Below the pieces are notes generated by a model that searched no databases, was not told the DNA's origin, and worked only from the letters and a program-made list of their open reading frames with translations. A stretch of DNA of 64,000 bases from Ustulina deusta (lineage: Eukaryota > Ascomycota > Sordariomycetes > Xylariales > Xylariaceae): the NCBI GenBank assembly GCA_023159155.1, contig JAJNNX010000043.1, positions 124,001-188,000 of the forward strand, given 5' to 3'. Positions 48,613-59,466 of this stretch are shown in pieces. Position 1 is the first letter of the stretch; the number at the start of each line of letters is the position of its first letter. A program made the position numbers and the translations under genes.

Positions 48613-49837
48613 AAGATCTACCCTTATATGGACCCCAACATGTGATAAGTGCTTACCAAGCTATATGATATCACTCGATATGTCAAATGCAGCGAGGAAT
48701 CAAAATGACTCGCAATATTTCATCCATTTCTGTGAGCCTGCTCCAATATAGATGTCCTAGAGAGTCAAGGAACTCCCCTTTTTGCAATCTTAGTCGAATC
48801 TTCGTTGGCACCAGTCACAACCTCTCCGGAGCCCAAGGTAGAAGAGAGGTACCCACCAAGTCTGCCCAGCTTGATGGCCACAGATAGCCTTTCAAGTACT
48901 TGCGTGTTCCCCCAACATATTATATCAATACGCCATCAGCAGCCAGGATATAACCACTCACCCCAGACCGCCAAGCGTAGGGCAAGCAGTGTCGAATGAA
49001 ATCGCCAGGACCATTAAAAATGATAAACATCAAGCCTACAACACCCATCAAATGAACGCCCCACCGGAAGGTATCGTGAAGATTCCCCCAGAAGGATGCA
49101 CATTAAAGGCCATCTGTTTATGCTAGAAAAGTCGGCACCCAAGTTTCACATGGCCGGGTGTGTTTAGAGCGTTTTCGCGCCGGCCGTGAACTTCACTAAC
49201 GCCTACTGGGAGATTGAGCGAGGTAGGGGTTTTGGCTTCGTCGGATGGATTCAACACATATATTTTTTTCTGAGACGGTCGGGCCATACCTTGTTTCCAA
49301 GTCGTACCGGGTCAGGGGATGGATGCTTTTGGTCTTTCGCCGTCCCGGCCGTTGTGGAAATGGTCGCGGAGACGTAGATGTGCCGTTGCGGCAAGCAGGC
49401 TGCTGTAATGCGAAAATAAGTGATTCCTCACATGGTTTTTATTATTCTTTATTATTATCTCTTTGGTCTGACTTCCCGTGTCCCGTGGTCGTCCTTCGGC
49501 ATCTGTATCTATATGAGCAGAGAGTAGGGATGTCAGCTTCTTAGGGTTCTCAGTTTCGGAAAAGGAGAGAAAGCGCCTATGATGAACGGATGATAGACAG
49601 CCAGGTTGCCGAACACCATACTATCAACAACACGATAATACTTTTCACGACGTCAAGACGTATTTCGATTCTGTCCAGCCCTTATGGCGACCCTCGCCAG
49701 CCAAAAAAAAAAAAAAAAAAAAAAAAACACTTCCTCCTCTGATTCTATCATACGAATAAATTACATCTCGGTTGCTCTCTCGAAAGAATCACCGTCCCTC
49801 GTTTCGTTGCCCGGCCACTCGATATGCGGGATAAAAC

Positions 49838-49873
<36 letters not shown>

Positions 49874-49926
49874 ACACCTCGACAACACGAGGCGAGGAAA
49901 TACACGAAAAAACGCACCAGAACATT
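48613..49926. other. intergenic region between convergent ARPC2 and radical SAM genes
   Basis: It holds both 3' UTRs and no recognised gene. A 25-base A run (49703-49727) and a TA dinucleotide run (about 49842-49871) lie on the radical SAM side. Open frames on the plus strand past 49684 are antisense to the radical SAM gene. Confidence 0.6.
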
Positions 49927-51386
49927 CTAGATCGCAAACCCGTCGTGGCGGGGCGGATCGCAGAATCGCCAGAGCCCCGCGGCCTCGGCAGTCCTCCTGA
50001 CGGCAGAGACTTCGTCGGCGGTGACGGGACGATTGATCTCGGCATAGCGTACGCGTCCCGCGCTTTCCCGTCCCTCGTCATCATCATCGCCGCCGCCATC
50101 ATCATCATCCTTGCTCTTCTTCTTGGCCCTGCGCGGCCTCGGCGGCTTCCCCACATGCGCGTCCGGCCGGTACTGCTCCATGATGTGCACAAAGGTGTCG
50201 CGGGAGACGTTTTCGGCGATGAAGCGCACGATCTCGCGCGCCTCGGCCCCCAGCCCGGGCATGACGAGGTGGCGGACGAGGAGCCCCTTCTTGGCGATGC
50301 CGTCGCCCGTGAAGCACAGGTCGCCGACCTGGGCGTGCATGGCGCGGATGCTGTCGGCGGCGGCGGCGGCGTAGCCGTCGGCCTTGAGGAGGCGCCGCGC
50401 CGTGCTTGCCGACCAGACCTTGAAGTCGGGCAGGTAGATGTCGACGAGGCCGTCGAGCAGCTGCAGGGAGGCGGGCGAGTCGAAGGCCGAGGTGTTGTAG
50501 ACGACGGGGATGTGCAGGCCGAGGGTGCGCGCGTGCAGGATCGACAGCGCCACCTGCGGCACGACGTGCTCGGGCGTCACGAGGTTGATGTTGTGCACGC
50601 GGCCGACGTCCTGCAGCTTCACGTACCAGGCGGCGAGCTGCTCGGGCGTCAGGTCGAAGCCGTTGCGCTGGTGCGCGATGTCGTGGTTCTGGCAGAACGT
50701 GCACCGCAGGTTGCAGCCCGAGAAGAAGACGGCGCCGCTGCCGTTGTGGCCTTGGATGCAGGGTTCTACGGAGGGGGGGAAAGGGGGGATATGTATTAGC
50801 CAATCATTCGATCGATCTATGCATCGTTTTTGTTGTTGTGCTGGGGAAAAGCTTCACTATCTGTCTTCGCCTTTCACAGGACGACGGATGACTGACTGAC
50901 TCTGTGCATTCGTTCATTCATTCATTCATTCATTCATTCATTCGTCGCAACGCGAGACGGCGAAGAGATAGATGCGAAAAAAAAAGGAGAAAATGGGGGG
51001 GTGGTAGGTAGGTAGGTAGGTAGGTAGGTAGCCTTACCCTCGCCGAAATGCGGCGCAATGACATTGACCTTGACCTTCTCGCCGATGAGACACATGCCCG
51101 TCGTCTCGTAGCGGTCGACGCCGCAGCGGCGCGGGCAGAGGTTGCAGTTCCGCAGGTGGGCGTACGCCGACGACCGCTTCTTGGCGGCGTCGACCTCGGA
51201 AAGCATCTGGTAACGGGGCACATAGCCGTCGTCTAGCAAGAAGGGCGGCGCGAGATGGAGCAGCCGCCGTCGCGGTGTGAGGACGGCCCCAGCCCCAGGG
51301 GGCGAGAGGACGGGTCTAGTTCTACACCCGAAGGCGGCTGCTACAGCCCGCAGCCGCATCCCACTGCTGCTTCTTCTTGGTAACAT
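49927..51386 (-). CDS. PflX-type radical SAM iron-sulfur protein
   Basis: Two exons (51386-51038, 50765-49927) joined in phase across a 272-nt intron give 395 residues. The N-terminus is Arg-rich and could be a mitochondrial presequence. Residues 81-99 contain CNLCPRRC and a fourth Cys (81, 84, 88, 99), typical of the PflX/COG1313 group. The radical SAM cluster motif CNLRCTFC gives Cys134, Cys138 and Cys141, after CIQGHNGSGAVFFSG. NLVTPEH and YLPDFKVW in the barrel match the group. An insert of Lys and then Asp/Gly runs near residue 330 is low complexity. Relatives are annotated as homologues of pyruvate formate-lyase activating enzymes, but the substrate is unknown in all of them as far as I know. 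No glycyl-radical enzyme is seen nearby. GC content is high. It is divergent from the dehydrogenase gene. Confidence 0.9.
50766..51037 (-). repeat. long intron of the radical SAM gene with two microsatellites
   Basis: At 272 nt this intron is several times longer than the others in the window. On the plus strand it contains a TTCA tandem at about 50908-50943 and a TAGG tandem at about 51004-51030; the latter sits directly beside the 5' splice site. Microsatellite expansion probably explains the length. Confidence 0.75.
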
Positions 51387-52233
51387 GGCGATGGGCAGTT
51401 GTTGTTGGTTGTCCCCATCGCTGGGAATACGCAGCGTAGCGTAGCGGATTGCACACACGACTAAGCGGCGGCCCTCGAATGACCGACCAACCAGCCCCGA
51501 CTCCGGACCGCCGAGCGCCACGCCAACGAGTCTTACGAATCGAGTCGAGTCGAGTGGAAAATCCTTTCGCTCTTTCGAGATACGCGCGAATGTGCGATTT
51601 AGTAAACCTTCTTCTTCTTCTTCTTCTATTCCGAGCGTTATTAAGACCGAAGATGGAGGGAAAAACCTCGGTGTAGTCACGAGAAAAAAAAGCTCGGTCA
51701 ACAAAGTTTTTAGTTCGTGGCCGAAGAAAGACGCTTCGCTCCGGGAAAAAAAAAAAAACGGTCGTTGATTTACGAGCCTTAGTAATGACCACCCCCCAAG
51801 TCCCGACGTGCTAGACCATAACGACTCCAAAGTTCGGGTTTATGCGGGGGGCGAGTTTCGAGCTTCGAGGGGGGGTCATATAAAGCCCGGCCGAGGAACC
51901 TAAGGATTGTGTGAACGGGAAACTTTGGAAAGAGAGGTCGTTAATAATTTCACTAATTCCTTTGTCATCAGATAAGTCAGCTTGCTGGCTATTTCTTCAG
52001 CACTTGAACTTATTTTCCGAACTATTTAAGTCCAGGGTAATTGTTGCACCCCCTCAGCCGTTAGACGTCATTACTATCAACGCGATTGGCCTATTTCGGC
52101 AACTTTTTACAGCCGCCTTACCATCTTCACGGCATTTGCAATCTCATTTCCTAGCCGACCAATTTTACGATCTATTAAACGAGAGTTCTTATTCGAAATC
52201 CCGCTTGGTTCTACGGATAAAAAATAAATCATC
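51387..52233. promoter_or_regulatory. shared divergent upstream region of radical SAM and dehydrogenase genes
   Basis: These 847 bases separate the two start codons. The half nearer the radical SAM gene is GC-rich; the half nearer the dehydrogenase gene is AT-rich. A TTC triplet run lies at about 51607-51630. The open frame upstream of the radical SAM start (to 51830) is not like the family and is taken as leader. Confidence 0.5.
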
Positions 52234-53338
52234 ATGGCTCCTCAACTAATGTTCATTGGCCTGGGAAATATGGGCAGGGTGAGTTGAAATCATCCTAGTC
52301 ACAAAAACATGCGGGAACTCAATTAATGCGTCGAGACAGGGAATGTGCAAGAATCTGGTGCTAAAAGGCAACCTGGAAAAACCCCTCATCCTCTACAACC
52401 GAACCAAGAAGCGGTCCGAGGATCTGGCGGCCACCCTACCGGCCGGGAAGACGGAGGTTGTCGGTAGTATCGAGGAGGGCGTGAAGAAGGCAGACATCAT
52501 CTTCACCATCGTCAGCAACGACGCGGCAGTGAAGGAAGCCATCGACACCGTCCTCCAGTTTGACGTCAAGGGAAAGCTGATCGTCGACTGCTCGACCATT
52601 CACCCCAACACGACGAAACAGGTGGCTGAAAACGTGCTGGCGAAGGGAGCCGAGTTCATCGCCTCGCCTGTCTTTGGTGCGCCTGCTGCCGCCGATGCTG
52701 GCGTGCTCATGTAAGTCGTTCCTTTACGACATCTCATGAAGGGGTCGGGGAAGACGTGGGGGACAGACATATCTGTCGACATGACATATTCTAAATTGCA
52801 CGATCTAATGCACCCTTCTGCTTCTAGCTTCGTACCGGCAGGGCCCAAGTCAGCCATAGACAGGCTGCGCCCCTACACGACGGGCGTGATGGGGCGGGGA
52901 GAGATCCCATTCGACGACAAGCCGTACGAGTCCTCGCTGAAGCTGAAGCTGCTAGGCAACTCGTTCGTCATCAACATGGTGACGATGCTGGGCGAGGGGC
53001 TCACGCTGGGCGAGAAGGCGGGCGTGGGCGTCGAGCCAGTCAAGCAGTTCGTCGACCTCCTCTTCGGCGGCGTGTACAGCGCCTACGCGGAACGCATGAT
53101 CAAGGGCGTGTACTGGCAGATGGACGAGCCGCTGTTCTCGGCGGACAACGCGCGCAAGGACGCCGGCCACGCCATGGACATGGCGAGAGAGGCGGGCGTC
53201 GACCTCAGGCTCATCAAGCAGAGCGACGACTACCTCAAAGTCGTGGCGGACCACGCCGGGGGCGCCAAGGGCGACATTGCCGGCATCTACGGCGCCGTGA
53301 GGAAGCAGAATGGGTTGAAGTACGAAAATGAGGCGTAA
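52234..53338 (+). CDS. beta-hydroxyacid dehydrogenase (3-hydroxyisobutyrate dehydrogenase-like)
   Basis: Three exons (52234-52278, 52340-52710, 52828-53338) join in phase and give 308 residues, the usual family length. The dinucleotide-binding motif GLGNMG (9-14) crosses into exon 2, which supports the short first exon. The substrate-binding DCSTIHPNTT and SPVFGAP follow. The catalytic Lys is probably Lys179, with Asn183 four residues on (KLLGN). The helical C-terminal domain is complete. The family reduces or oxidises 3-hydroxy acids with NAD(P); members include 3-hydroxyisobutyrate dehydrogenase of valine breakdown, tartronate semialdehyde reductase and glyoxylate reductase. The sequence does not decide the substrate. 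There is no obvious mitochondrial presequence, so a cytosolic enzyme is likelier than the valine-pathway one. The second intron is 117 nt. Confidence 0.92.
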
Positions 53339-53786
53339 CACCGAGTTCGCTGCGCGTGGTCGGTAGATCTTGGATGTAAACGACTCAATAAATATAGATA
53401 AAATTCAAGCAAGTAAGGTCAAGTTGCACACGTTGGAACTGCTTGTGCTAGGGAGGGTTGGTAAGTTCTTTTCAACTACGTAGTACCTCTGGTTAGTAGG
53501 ATGCAAGAAAGGTACAGTAAGTAGGCAGGTGGATGCTGGGCAGGTGGGTAGTGTGGAGTATAGCATGACTAATCGATGTCTTGGCATTTCGTCGCTCTCC
53601 CGATTCCCGATAAGCTGGAGCTCGAGGTGCCAATCCTGGAATACTAAACATCCAGACAGCTCGAACCGGCACAACGAGCTCGACAACCACCATCTCCGTC
53701 CGCATCCCGCCCTCGACGTCTGTGCTCTCCATACCGAACCAGCCCGCCAAAGCACCGAGCCCATCCCAAATTGCAAATTGATAGCA
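53339..53786. other. short intergenic region
   Basis: It carries the 3' UTR of the dehydrogenase gene and the upstream region of VMA9, which is on the same strand. Nothing else is recognised. Confidence 0.6.
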
Positions 53787-54338
53787 ATGGCGCAAGGGTA
53801 CGCCAGGCCCCTGTCCAGCTGATCCTCTCTTCAAGCAGCAATATGGAAGCGAAAGGGATCGACGATGTCTCTAGTCTTATGCTGACATCGCATGATCCAC
53901 GATATAGGTACAGCATCCTCATCGGCCTGGTCATCGTGGCCGCCATGTGCGTCGGTGCATGGTTCCTCTCACCCAAGGGCGAGAACCAGACGTGAGTAGC
54001 CCGTGACTCTCTCTCTCTCTCTCATCACGAAGATCCCATGCCGACACAAATACGACGACGCCAATGGGGGTCCCAGAAAGGGGAAGGAAAGAAAGAAAGC
54101 AAGAAATACAACAGAGTGGGGAAATAGGGGGGAAGGCAAACGAGCGCAAGCGCGCGTGTGAAAGACAGACGGACAGACGGGCTAACGGAAATCAATCATC
54201 GGCAGGACCTGGCGCTCGTCGCTCATCATCGCCTTCGTCAGCTGCTACCTGATGTGGTTCATCACCTTCATGGCCCAGCTGCACCCGCTGATCGAGCCCC
54301 GTCGGGTGAACATCAAAGAGGGGTTTCAGCACGAATAA
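53787..54338 (+). CDS. VMA9: V-type H+-ATPase V0 subunit e
   Basis: Three exons (53787-53797, only 11 nt; 53908-53991; 54206-54338) keep phase and give 75 residues, normal for this subunit. The protein begins MAQG then YSILIGLVIVAAMCVGAWF (first membrane segment), continues SPKGENQT, then WRSSLIIAFVSCYLMWFITF (second segment) and HPLIEPRR. These match V-ATPase subunit e (Vma9) along the whole length. The subunit sits in the membrane V0 sector of the vacuolar proton pump and is needed for its assembly. Because 58% of the gene is intron and the first exon has 11 bases, automated annotation could miss it or start it at the wrong ATG. The second intron (214 nt) contains a CT run and purine-rich sequence. 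Confidence 0.94.
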
Positions 54339-55180
54339 CCGGGCACGACACATCCGCCACAGCCCTCCGTCGATAGCCAGCCGCATACGGATAAAACTTG
54401 CTCCCACACACACACACACACACACACACAACCTCTTACATTTCCATCGCGACACGACACGACACGGCACGACGCGGCACTACACCACACCACGTACATT
54501 ACATTAATCCGTGGCTCCGCAGCGAACACCCGCCCGACCGCCCACAGTAACGATCAATCGGTTCCGGAACCTCACACCCACACCCTCGCGGTAGAAGCAG
54601 AAGACGGAAATCGACAACGACATGGGACGAAATCCGCAGGACCGGGATAAGGGGGGAGGGAAAAGGAAAGACGACCAAGTGAGAGAGTTCAACAATGCGG
54701 GACATGTACCAACAGCTCAATACCAGCCACATCCCATCATTGATTGTCACTCTTCCGACACAAGAACCAAACCATACCAATATTTTTTTCTCCAAGGCGT
54801 TGGAGAGAAATCACGGAAGAGAAGAAGAAATTAATCGGCGTTTTTTTTTCATCCTCATGTCCAAATACGGATAGAAGAAGAAAAAACAAAAGTCTTCTTC
54901 TTCGCTATTTATTATAGTGTAGTTGGAACGGATGGGTGGGAGTCTATAGATGTATAATTGCCATTTTTTTTTTCAATACGGGGGATTCAGTTATATCGTC
55001 GCGCGATGCACATGATGACGTGACTTTTTGTGTGATTCGATTGGCCACAGACAAAGAAGGTCAGTCAATCTGTAAAGGGAGTGAAAAGAAAAGAAAAAAA
55101 GAAGGGGGAAAATTTTTTTTTCTAGATTCGCTTCGCTAAAATATATATCAAAAGATTACGACTAATTTCCTAGATATATC
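54339..55180. other. intergenic region between convergent VMA9 and ARV1 genes
   Basis: It contains two 3' UTRs, a CA run at about 54405-54430, a degenerate run of ACACG/GGCAC units at about 54450-54480, and AT-rich sequence with T runs at 54.84-55.12 kb. No gene is recognised. Confidence 0.6.
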
Positions 55181-56521
55181 TCATCCAACAGCCAATCGGC
55201 CGGCCCAATCCCTCGCGCGTCCCAGCAGGGCCCAGAGGGCGCGGCCGTCGACGGCGACGTCGCTCTCGGCGACGGAGTCGACGCTGTGGAGGCCGACGCA
55301 CCAGAGGATGGCCCTGCCGACGAGCCAGCGGGCGACGGCGCCGGCGGCGGCGAGGACGAGGGCGACGCCGTAGCCGCAGTCGAGGAGGATCTCGAGGGCC
55401 TCGACGTTGTTGGCGACGACGGCCCAGCCGAGGGAGCGGGCGGCGGCGGGGACGTCGTAGTCCCAGATGACCATGAGGATGGGGAACAGCTTGGTGCTGC
55501 TGGAGACGAGGAGGGCCGTGGAGACCGAGTTGGGGCGCGCGTACGTCGGGAGCAGCTCGACGAGGGCGAGCGGGGACGCCGGGGACGAGGTCAGGAAGCG
55601 GATGCTGAGGTGGAAGGCCAGGGTCGAGAAGGTGCAGAGGATTACTTGTTTGATTTCGATTGTCAGTAGACAGACAGACAGACAGTCAGACAGACTTTAG
55701 GGGAAGAAGCGGAGGATCTACCGTACAGAAGAAGATATATTGGAAGACGATGGGCTGTTGTGCTAGAGCCCCTAGATTACTCCCCCCTGTCGACGTAGCA
55801 CCCGATGATGTCGGAGAAAAAGAAGAAGAAGAAGACGACTCCGGGATGACCTGCTTCTCGATGCGCGCCCATGTTAAGTAGACGTCGAAGAGGAGCAGGA
55901 GGGTGCCGAGTCGTATTATGGATGGCTGTCAAGGTTTCCCATTAGCTCTTTTTCTGGGTTTCTGCATCGTTCTATACGGCGGCGCCATCCGCCCATCTCG
56001 ACGTGTTTGGACATTCGACTGGAATAGGGGTCGAATCCGAAAATCGTCGGTTCAGAGAGGTGGTGAGGGAGACGTACATCGAATTGATCGTGGTCGCGCA
56101 TTAATGTGTTGTGTAGGAGGTGTCGATAAACCTGTTGGATCGCTTGTTAGCCGTGTACATACACTTTGACAGGCTTATTGAACAGTCCTCTCTATGTCCT
56201 CTCCCTTTTGAACATTATGGTTTCTGTCCATACTCATAGCGCGATTCTGTCTCTCCATGTTCATCCACGAAATGCCATTCGATTCCTCAAGAACCCGAAA
56301 CAAAAAAACAAAAAAAAGAACGGATGAGGTGCGCTCACCTGCGGCTTGATCAAGACCAAGTCGATAAATAGGACGACAAAGTCATGCTCGACGTACTTGT
56401 CGCAGAACCGGCCGCAGTTCCGGCAGACGGTGAGGCGGATGTTCGAGCTCGCGTCGCCGGCGCCCGAGTACTGGGTCCAGAGGGTTCGGACGGGGTGTCG
56501 ACACTCGATGCAGATGGGCAT
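55181..56521 (-). CDS. ARV1: ARV1 family lipid-homeostasis membrane protein
   Basis: Four exons (56521-56339, 56131-56078, 55925-55727, 55644-55181) keep phase across GT-AG introns of 207, 152 and 82 nt and give 299 residues. The N-terminus has the ARV1 zinc-ribbon: CIEC (Cys4, Cys7) and CRNC (Cys33, Cys36), followed by YVEHDFVVLFIDLVLIKPQ, the family signature. YRHLLHNTL and several hydrophobic segments follow in exons 3 and 4. ARV1 resides in the endoplasmic reticulum and is needed for normal sterol and sphingolipid distribution and GPI-anchor synthesis in yeast. A Ser-rich stretch after Ile-Pro-Glu in exon 3 comes from a TCT/TTC triplet run and is probably variable. The exon 3 to 4 junction uses a GTACGG donor, less ideal than the others. 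Confidence 0.9.
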
Positions 56522-57531
56522 TGTGTGTGTAAGGTCTGTGGACGTCTGCGCGTGTATGTGCGGCTTTGTTCTTCTGTCTTGTCCTGTCCTGTCCTATCCT
56601 GTCCTGTCCTTCCCTTCCCTTCTTCTCCTGGATCCCCTCCCCTTCGTTTCTCCGTTTCTCTCCCCTCCAGGGGGATCCTATGCAAACACGTGTGCGCGCC
56701 TGTCGAATCGCAACTTGAGCGGCCGTTGTCTATCGTCTGTCGCAAATGATATCGCAATGCCTCCCGACTACCGCCCTCGCGCGCTATAGAAGAACGAGTC
56801 CCATTCTGAAGCGACTTAACGCAGCGAGGTGGAATGTAGCGTTCGTTTTGCGAGGAATGGAATGCTGTTCTGCTCTTTGAGGGGCGCGAAATGTGTCAAA
56901 AAGTTATTCGTAGACTATAGGTAGTGAGTAAAAGTTAAGAGCTTCCATCACCCCCGCGATATTTGAGGTCCATCTGAGCTTCTGTAGCTATCTCTTATCT
57001 TATCAATCCGTTGACGTATTCATGTAACTCAGGTATTCTACCTATCTGTAGGTACTTACCTAGTACATAGTGAACTTCATACTTAGAAACCCTTTTTTGG
57101 AATACTTCAAGACAAACAACATAAATAGCAACGCATGTGAAAACTACTGTCCTAGAAGGTTCTGAGAGACCGCAATTTGCAAACGCGGGCTTCATAGAGA
57201 ATATAGGTCACGGTATAAAGTTTTTCGTGAAATGCGGAAAATTGCCATTGATCGCGGCAAACCATGCCATCTAAACTTCGAAAACATATTCTACTGTATG
57301 CAGCACATAGGTACCTGGGGAGAATGAAGCTGTAGGTAACAATGGAAGAAGTATATACAAAAACAGACCTGCTTGTCTTGCCTAACCCCCCTTGAAAACG
57401 CCGTCGATGATGCAGACCACGCCGCTTCTAACACATGAGAAGGCCCGGTTTGGGGGGAGTGATATATTAATAAATCGGGAGAACCGTCTAGAGGCCGTCC
57501 AAATCTTGCATTACTGCGCGTCAAATCGTCT
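56522..57531. other. intergenic region between LysM and ARV1 genes
   Basis: It serves as upstream region of ARV1 and 3' flank of the LysM gene, both on the minus strand. A TGTCC pentamer tandem lies at about 56578-56612, just upstream of the ARV1 start. TAGGTA/TACCTA words lie near 57040-57065. No gene is recognised; the frames here have no motif. Confidence 0.6.
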
Positions 57532-59466
57532 TCAATCCGCCTTCTTTCCTTTCTCACCTCCCGTCGGCCTGGATCGGCCGCGGATTGACGCTGCGCCCTC
57601 TCCTTCGCTTGTGCTGGTTGAGCCATGGAGATTTTGGTCAAAAAAGCGGCCGTGAGAAGATCCACCAAGCGTGTTACTTGTCCGTCCGTCATCACTCGTC
57701 GTGTCCGCCAGCTCGATGAGATCGAGGTCATCAACAGGCTTCCGTAGCGAGCCGAGTTTGGGTGTGCTGGGGCGTTTTGCCCATGCCCCGCGCAGCCAAG
57801 TTTCAATAGATGCCGCCGCGTGTTCGAGGCCCATACCATTCTGTGAAGGGGCCGCCGCGTCGCATCCTTCTTCAAAGGGACTCTCCACAATGCCAGAGCT
57901 TTCCTCTGCCTTCTTAGAGAATCCAAAATGTGCAGTCTCCGATCCCATGACGGACATGGAGGGAAGCGAATCAATGTTAAAACCAGGAATTCGCTTGTTG
58001 ACCCACGTGTTGAATGAATCCGTGGCTGGGCCCGGCGCCTTGACGCTCTTGCTCATCGATCCCACCCCTCCCGGTTTGCGCATCCACGCTGGAACCCCTT
58101 CCATATGTCCTAGGCTGTTGCCCCGGCTTCGGCCAGACGCAGGCGAACCAAGACTTAGGCTCGAGGCCATTGGCCGTGCGCCGATCGTGCTCTGTTGCCT
58201 AGGTGAAATCCCGCCAGGGCTCCCTGTGACCCCAGAGGTGTTGGAAACAGCGTTTGATAATTCTAGTGACTGGCGCGGGGTGGAGAGAGTCGAAACAGTA
58301 TGGATACTCTTCTTTCTCCTCGGCGGGAAATACCCCACGGCTGTCCGCTTGACTCTGACTATCTCCACTGGTTCTTGTAGTGAATCCAGCTTCACCCACC
58401 GTACGTGAGTCCAGGGTTGTTCATCGCCTTCCTGTGCCAAATTGTGACTGGTCTTCCCATTCAAAGATCCGAAGTAGTCGTCGTGGAGCCGTTGTTGTGA
58501 ATCCGCGCTGGTCTGAGTGAGGCTACTGGTATTGGAAGGCTGGGGTGTCGTAGCTAGGTGGTCGATCTTTCGAGAGTAGAAGGAAGGAGGATCGCATGGC
58601 CTGCCTTTAATCTCGCAAGCATCCACAGGAACCAACAGATGCTGGCGAATTTGTATGTTGTCCCGCGACCATAGACCGTTGATCCTGCGAAATGTGTGCT
58701 CCATACATCTGTAGCGGAGGATGATGCCAGCGTAGGTATCGGTAGGCTGCACATGATGCAGATACACTAGGAATTCTTCTATGACTGGCTGGCTCACACT
58801 CCGCGTGTTGTCGTCCGAATTCCTCCTCTTGTATTTGCCAGCGATATCCAAACCCCCGTTCACTCCTTCGTGGCTCTCTAGTACGCTGGCCTTCTTCCTT
58901 GCCATCAGCTGTGCCTCCCGGTTAGCGAGAGAACCTGCGGCAATGTCCCCTGGCGCAGGACGCGAATTCGATAGAGGGGCTGGCCCCCATGTCTCGGACG
59001 GTTTGCCGGTCAGGGCGCTCATCCCTCCAAACCCTTTCCAGAAGGATTTCGGCTGTGACTTGGGGCCGCTCCGGCTGTTGGGGCGTGAAGGCTCGCTACT
59101 GTACCCACCGTCGAGTAGCGACGTAGCAAAGTCTTGAACCGACGACCAGTTTGGGGCCCACGAGCCTTCGAGCAGGCCACGAGAGAAGGCGCCATTGAGG
59201 GGGCTCGACAATCCGCCAGACTGGAGCTTGCTGTCGGAGAGGCGCGCAGATGGCATGGGGCTCACGCCTCGACTCGGCGAGGGGCGTTGGCCGGATGATG
59301 CACCGGACGCAGCCGTTGCGGTATTGAATGCATTATTGCCGTGAGGCGTTCTCCTGTTTCTTGGTCGCGCAGCCGTGGGATTGTCAACGCCAGCGGGGGT
59401 CAAGGCGGTCGACGACCTCGAGGACCTCGAGATCGGAGGCTTCAATGTCTGGCTAAAGTCGGCCAT
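57532..59466 (-). CDS. intracellular LysM-domain protein
   Basis: A single exon gives 644 residues from the ATG at 59466 (MADFSQTLKPP). An in-frame ATG 27 codons earlier (59547) is less likely. Residues ~235-282 form one LysM domain: YLHHVQPTDTYAGIILRYRC, then RRINGLWSRDNIQIRQHLLV. The rest is Ser/Pro/Gly-rich and predicted disordered, with a YFPPRRKKS basic patch after the domain and an acidic patch ending in a short Lys-rich tail (GGEKGKKAD). There is no signal peptide, unlike secreted chitin-binding LysM effectors. This arrangement is that of the conserved cytosolic fungal LysM proteins related to LYSMD-type proteins. The function is unknown and carbohydrate binding is not implied. Confidence 0.87.
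   Translation of the reverse strand: MADFSQTLKPPISRSSRSSTALTPAGVDNPTAARPRNRRTPHGNNAFNTATAASGASSGQRPSPSRGVSPMPSARLSDSKLQSGGLSSPLNGAFSRGLLEGSWAPNWSSVQDFATSLLDGGYSSEPSRPNSRSGPKSQPKSFWKGFGGMSALTGKPSETWGPAPLSNSRPAPGDIAAGSLANREAQLMARKKASVLESHEGVNGGLDIAGKYKRRNSDDNTRSVSQPVIEEFLVYLHHVQPTDTYAGIILRYRCMEHTFRRINGLWSRDNIQIRQHLLVPVDACEIKGRPCDPPSFYSRKIDHLATTPQPSNTSSLTQTSADSQQRLHDDYFGSLNGKTSHNLAQEGDEQPWTHVRWVKLDSLQEPVEIVRVKRTAVGYFPPRRKKSIHTVSTLSTPRQSLELSNAVSNTSGVTGSPGGISPRQQSTIGARPMASSLSLGSPASGRSRGNSLGHMEGVPAWMRKPGGVGSMSKSVKAPGPATDSFNTWVNKRIPGFNIDSLPSMSVMGSETAHFGFSKKAEESSGIVESPFEEGCDAAAPSQNGMGLEHAAASIETWLRGAWAKRPSTPKLGSLRKPVDDLDLIELADTTSDDGRTSNTLGGSSHGRFFDQNLHGSTSTSEGEGAASIRGRSRPTGGEKGKKAD

Noticed and set aside
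49684..50899. Plus-strand frame of 371 codons over the radical SAM gene
   Set aside because: It starts in a poly-A tract and is antisense to a well-supported gene; the translation is Gly/Val/Asp-rich with no domain.
55286..55669. Acidic plus-strand frame of 127 codons
   Set aside because: It is antisense to the last ARV1 exon and an artefact of its high GC content.
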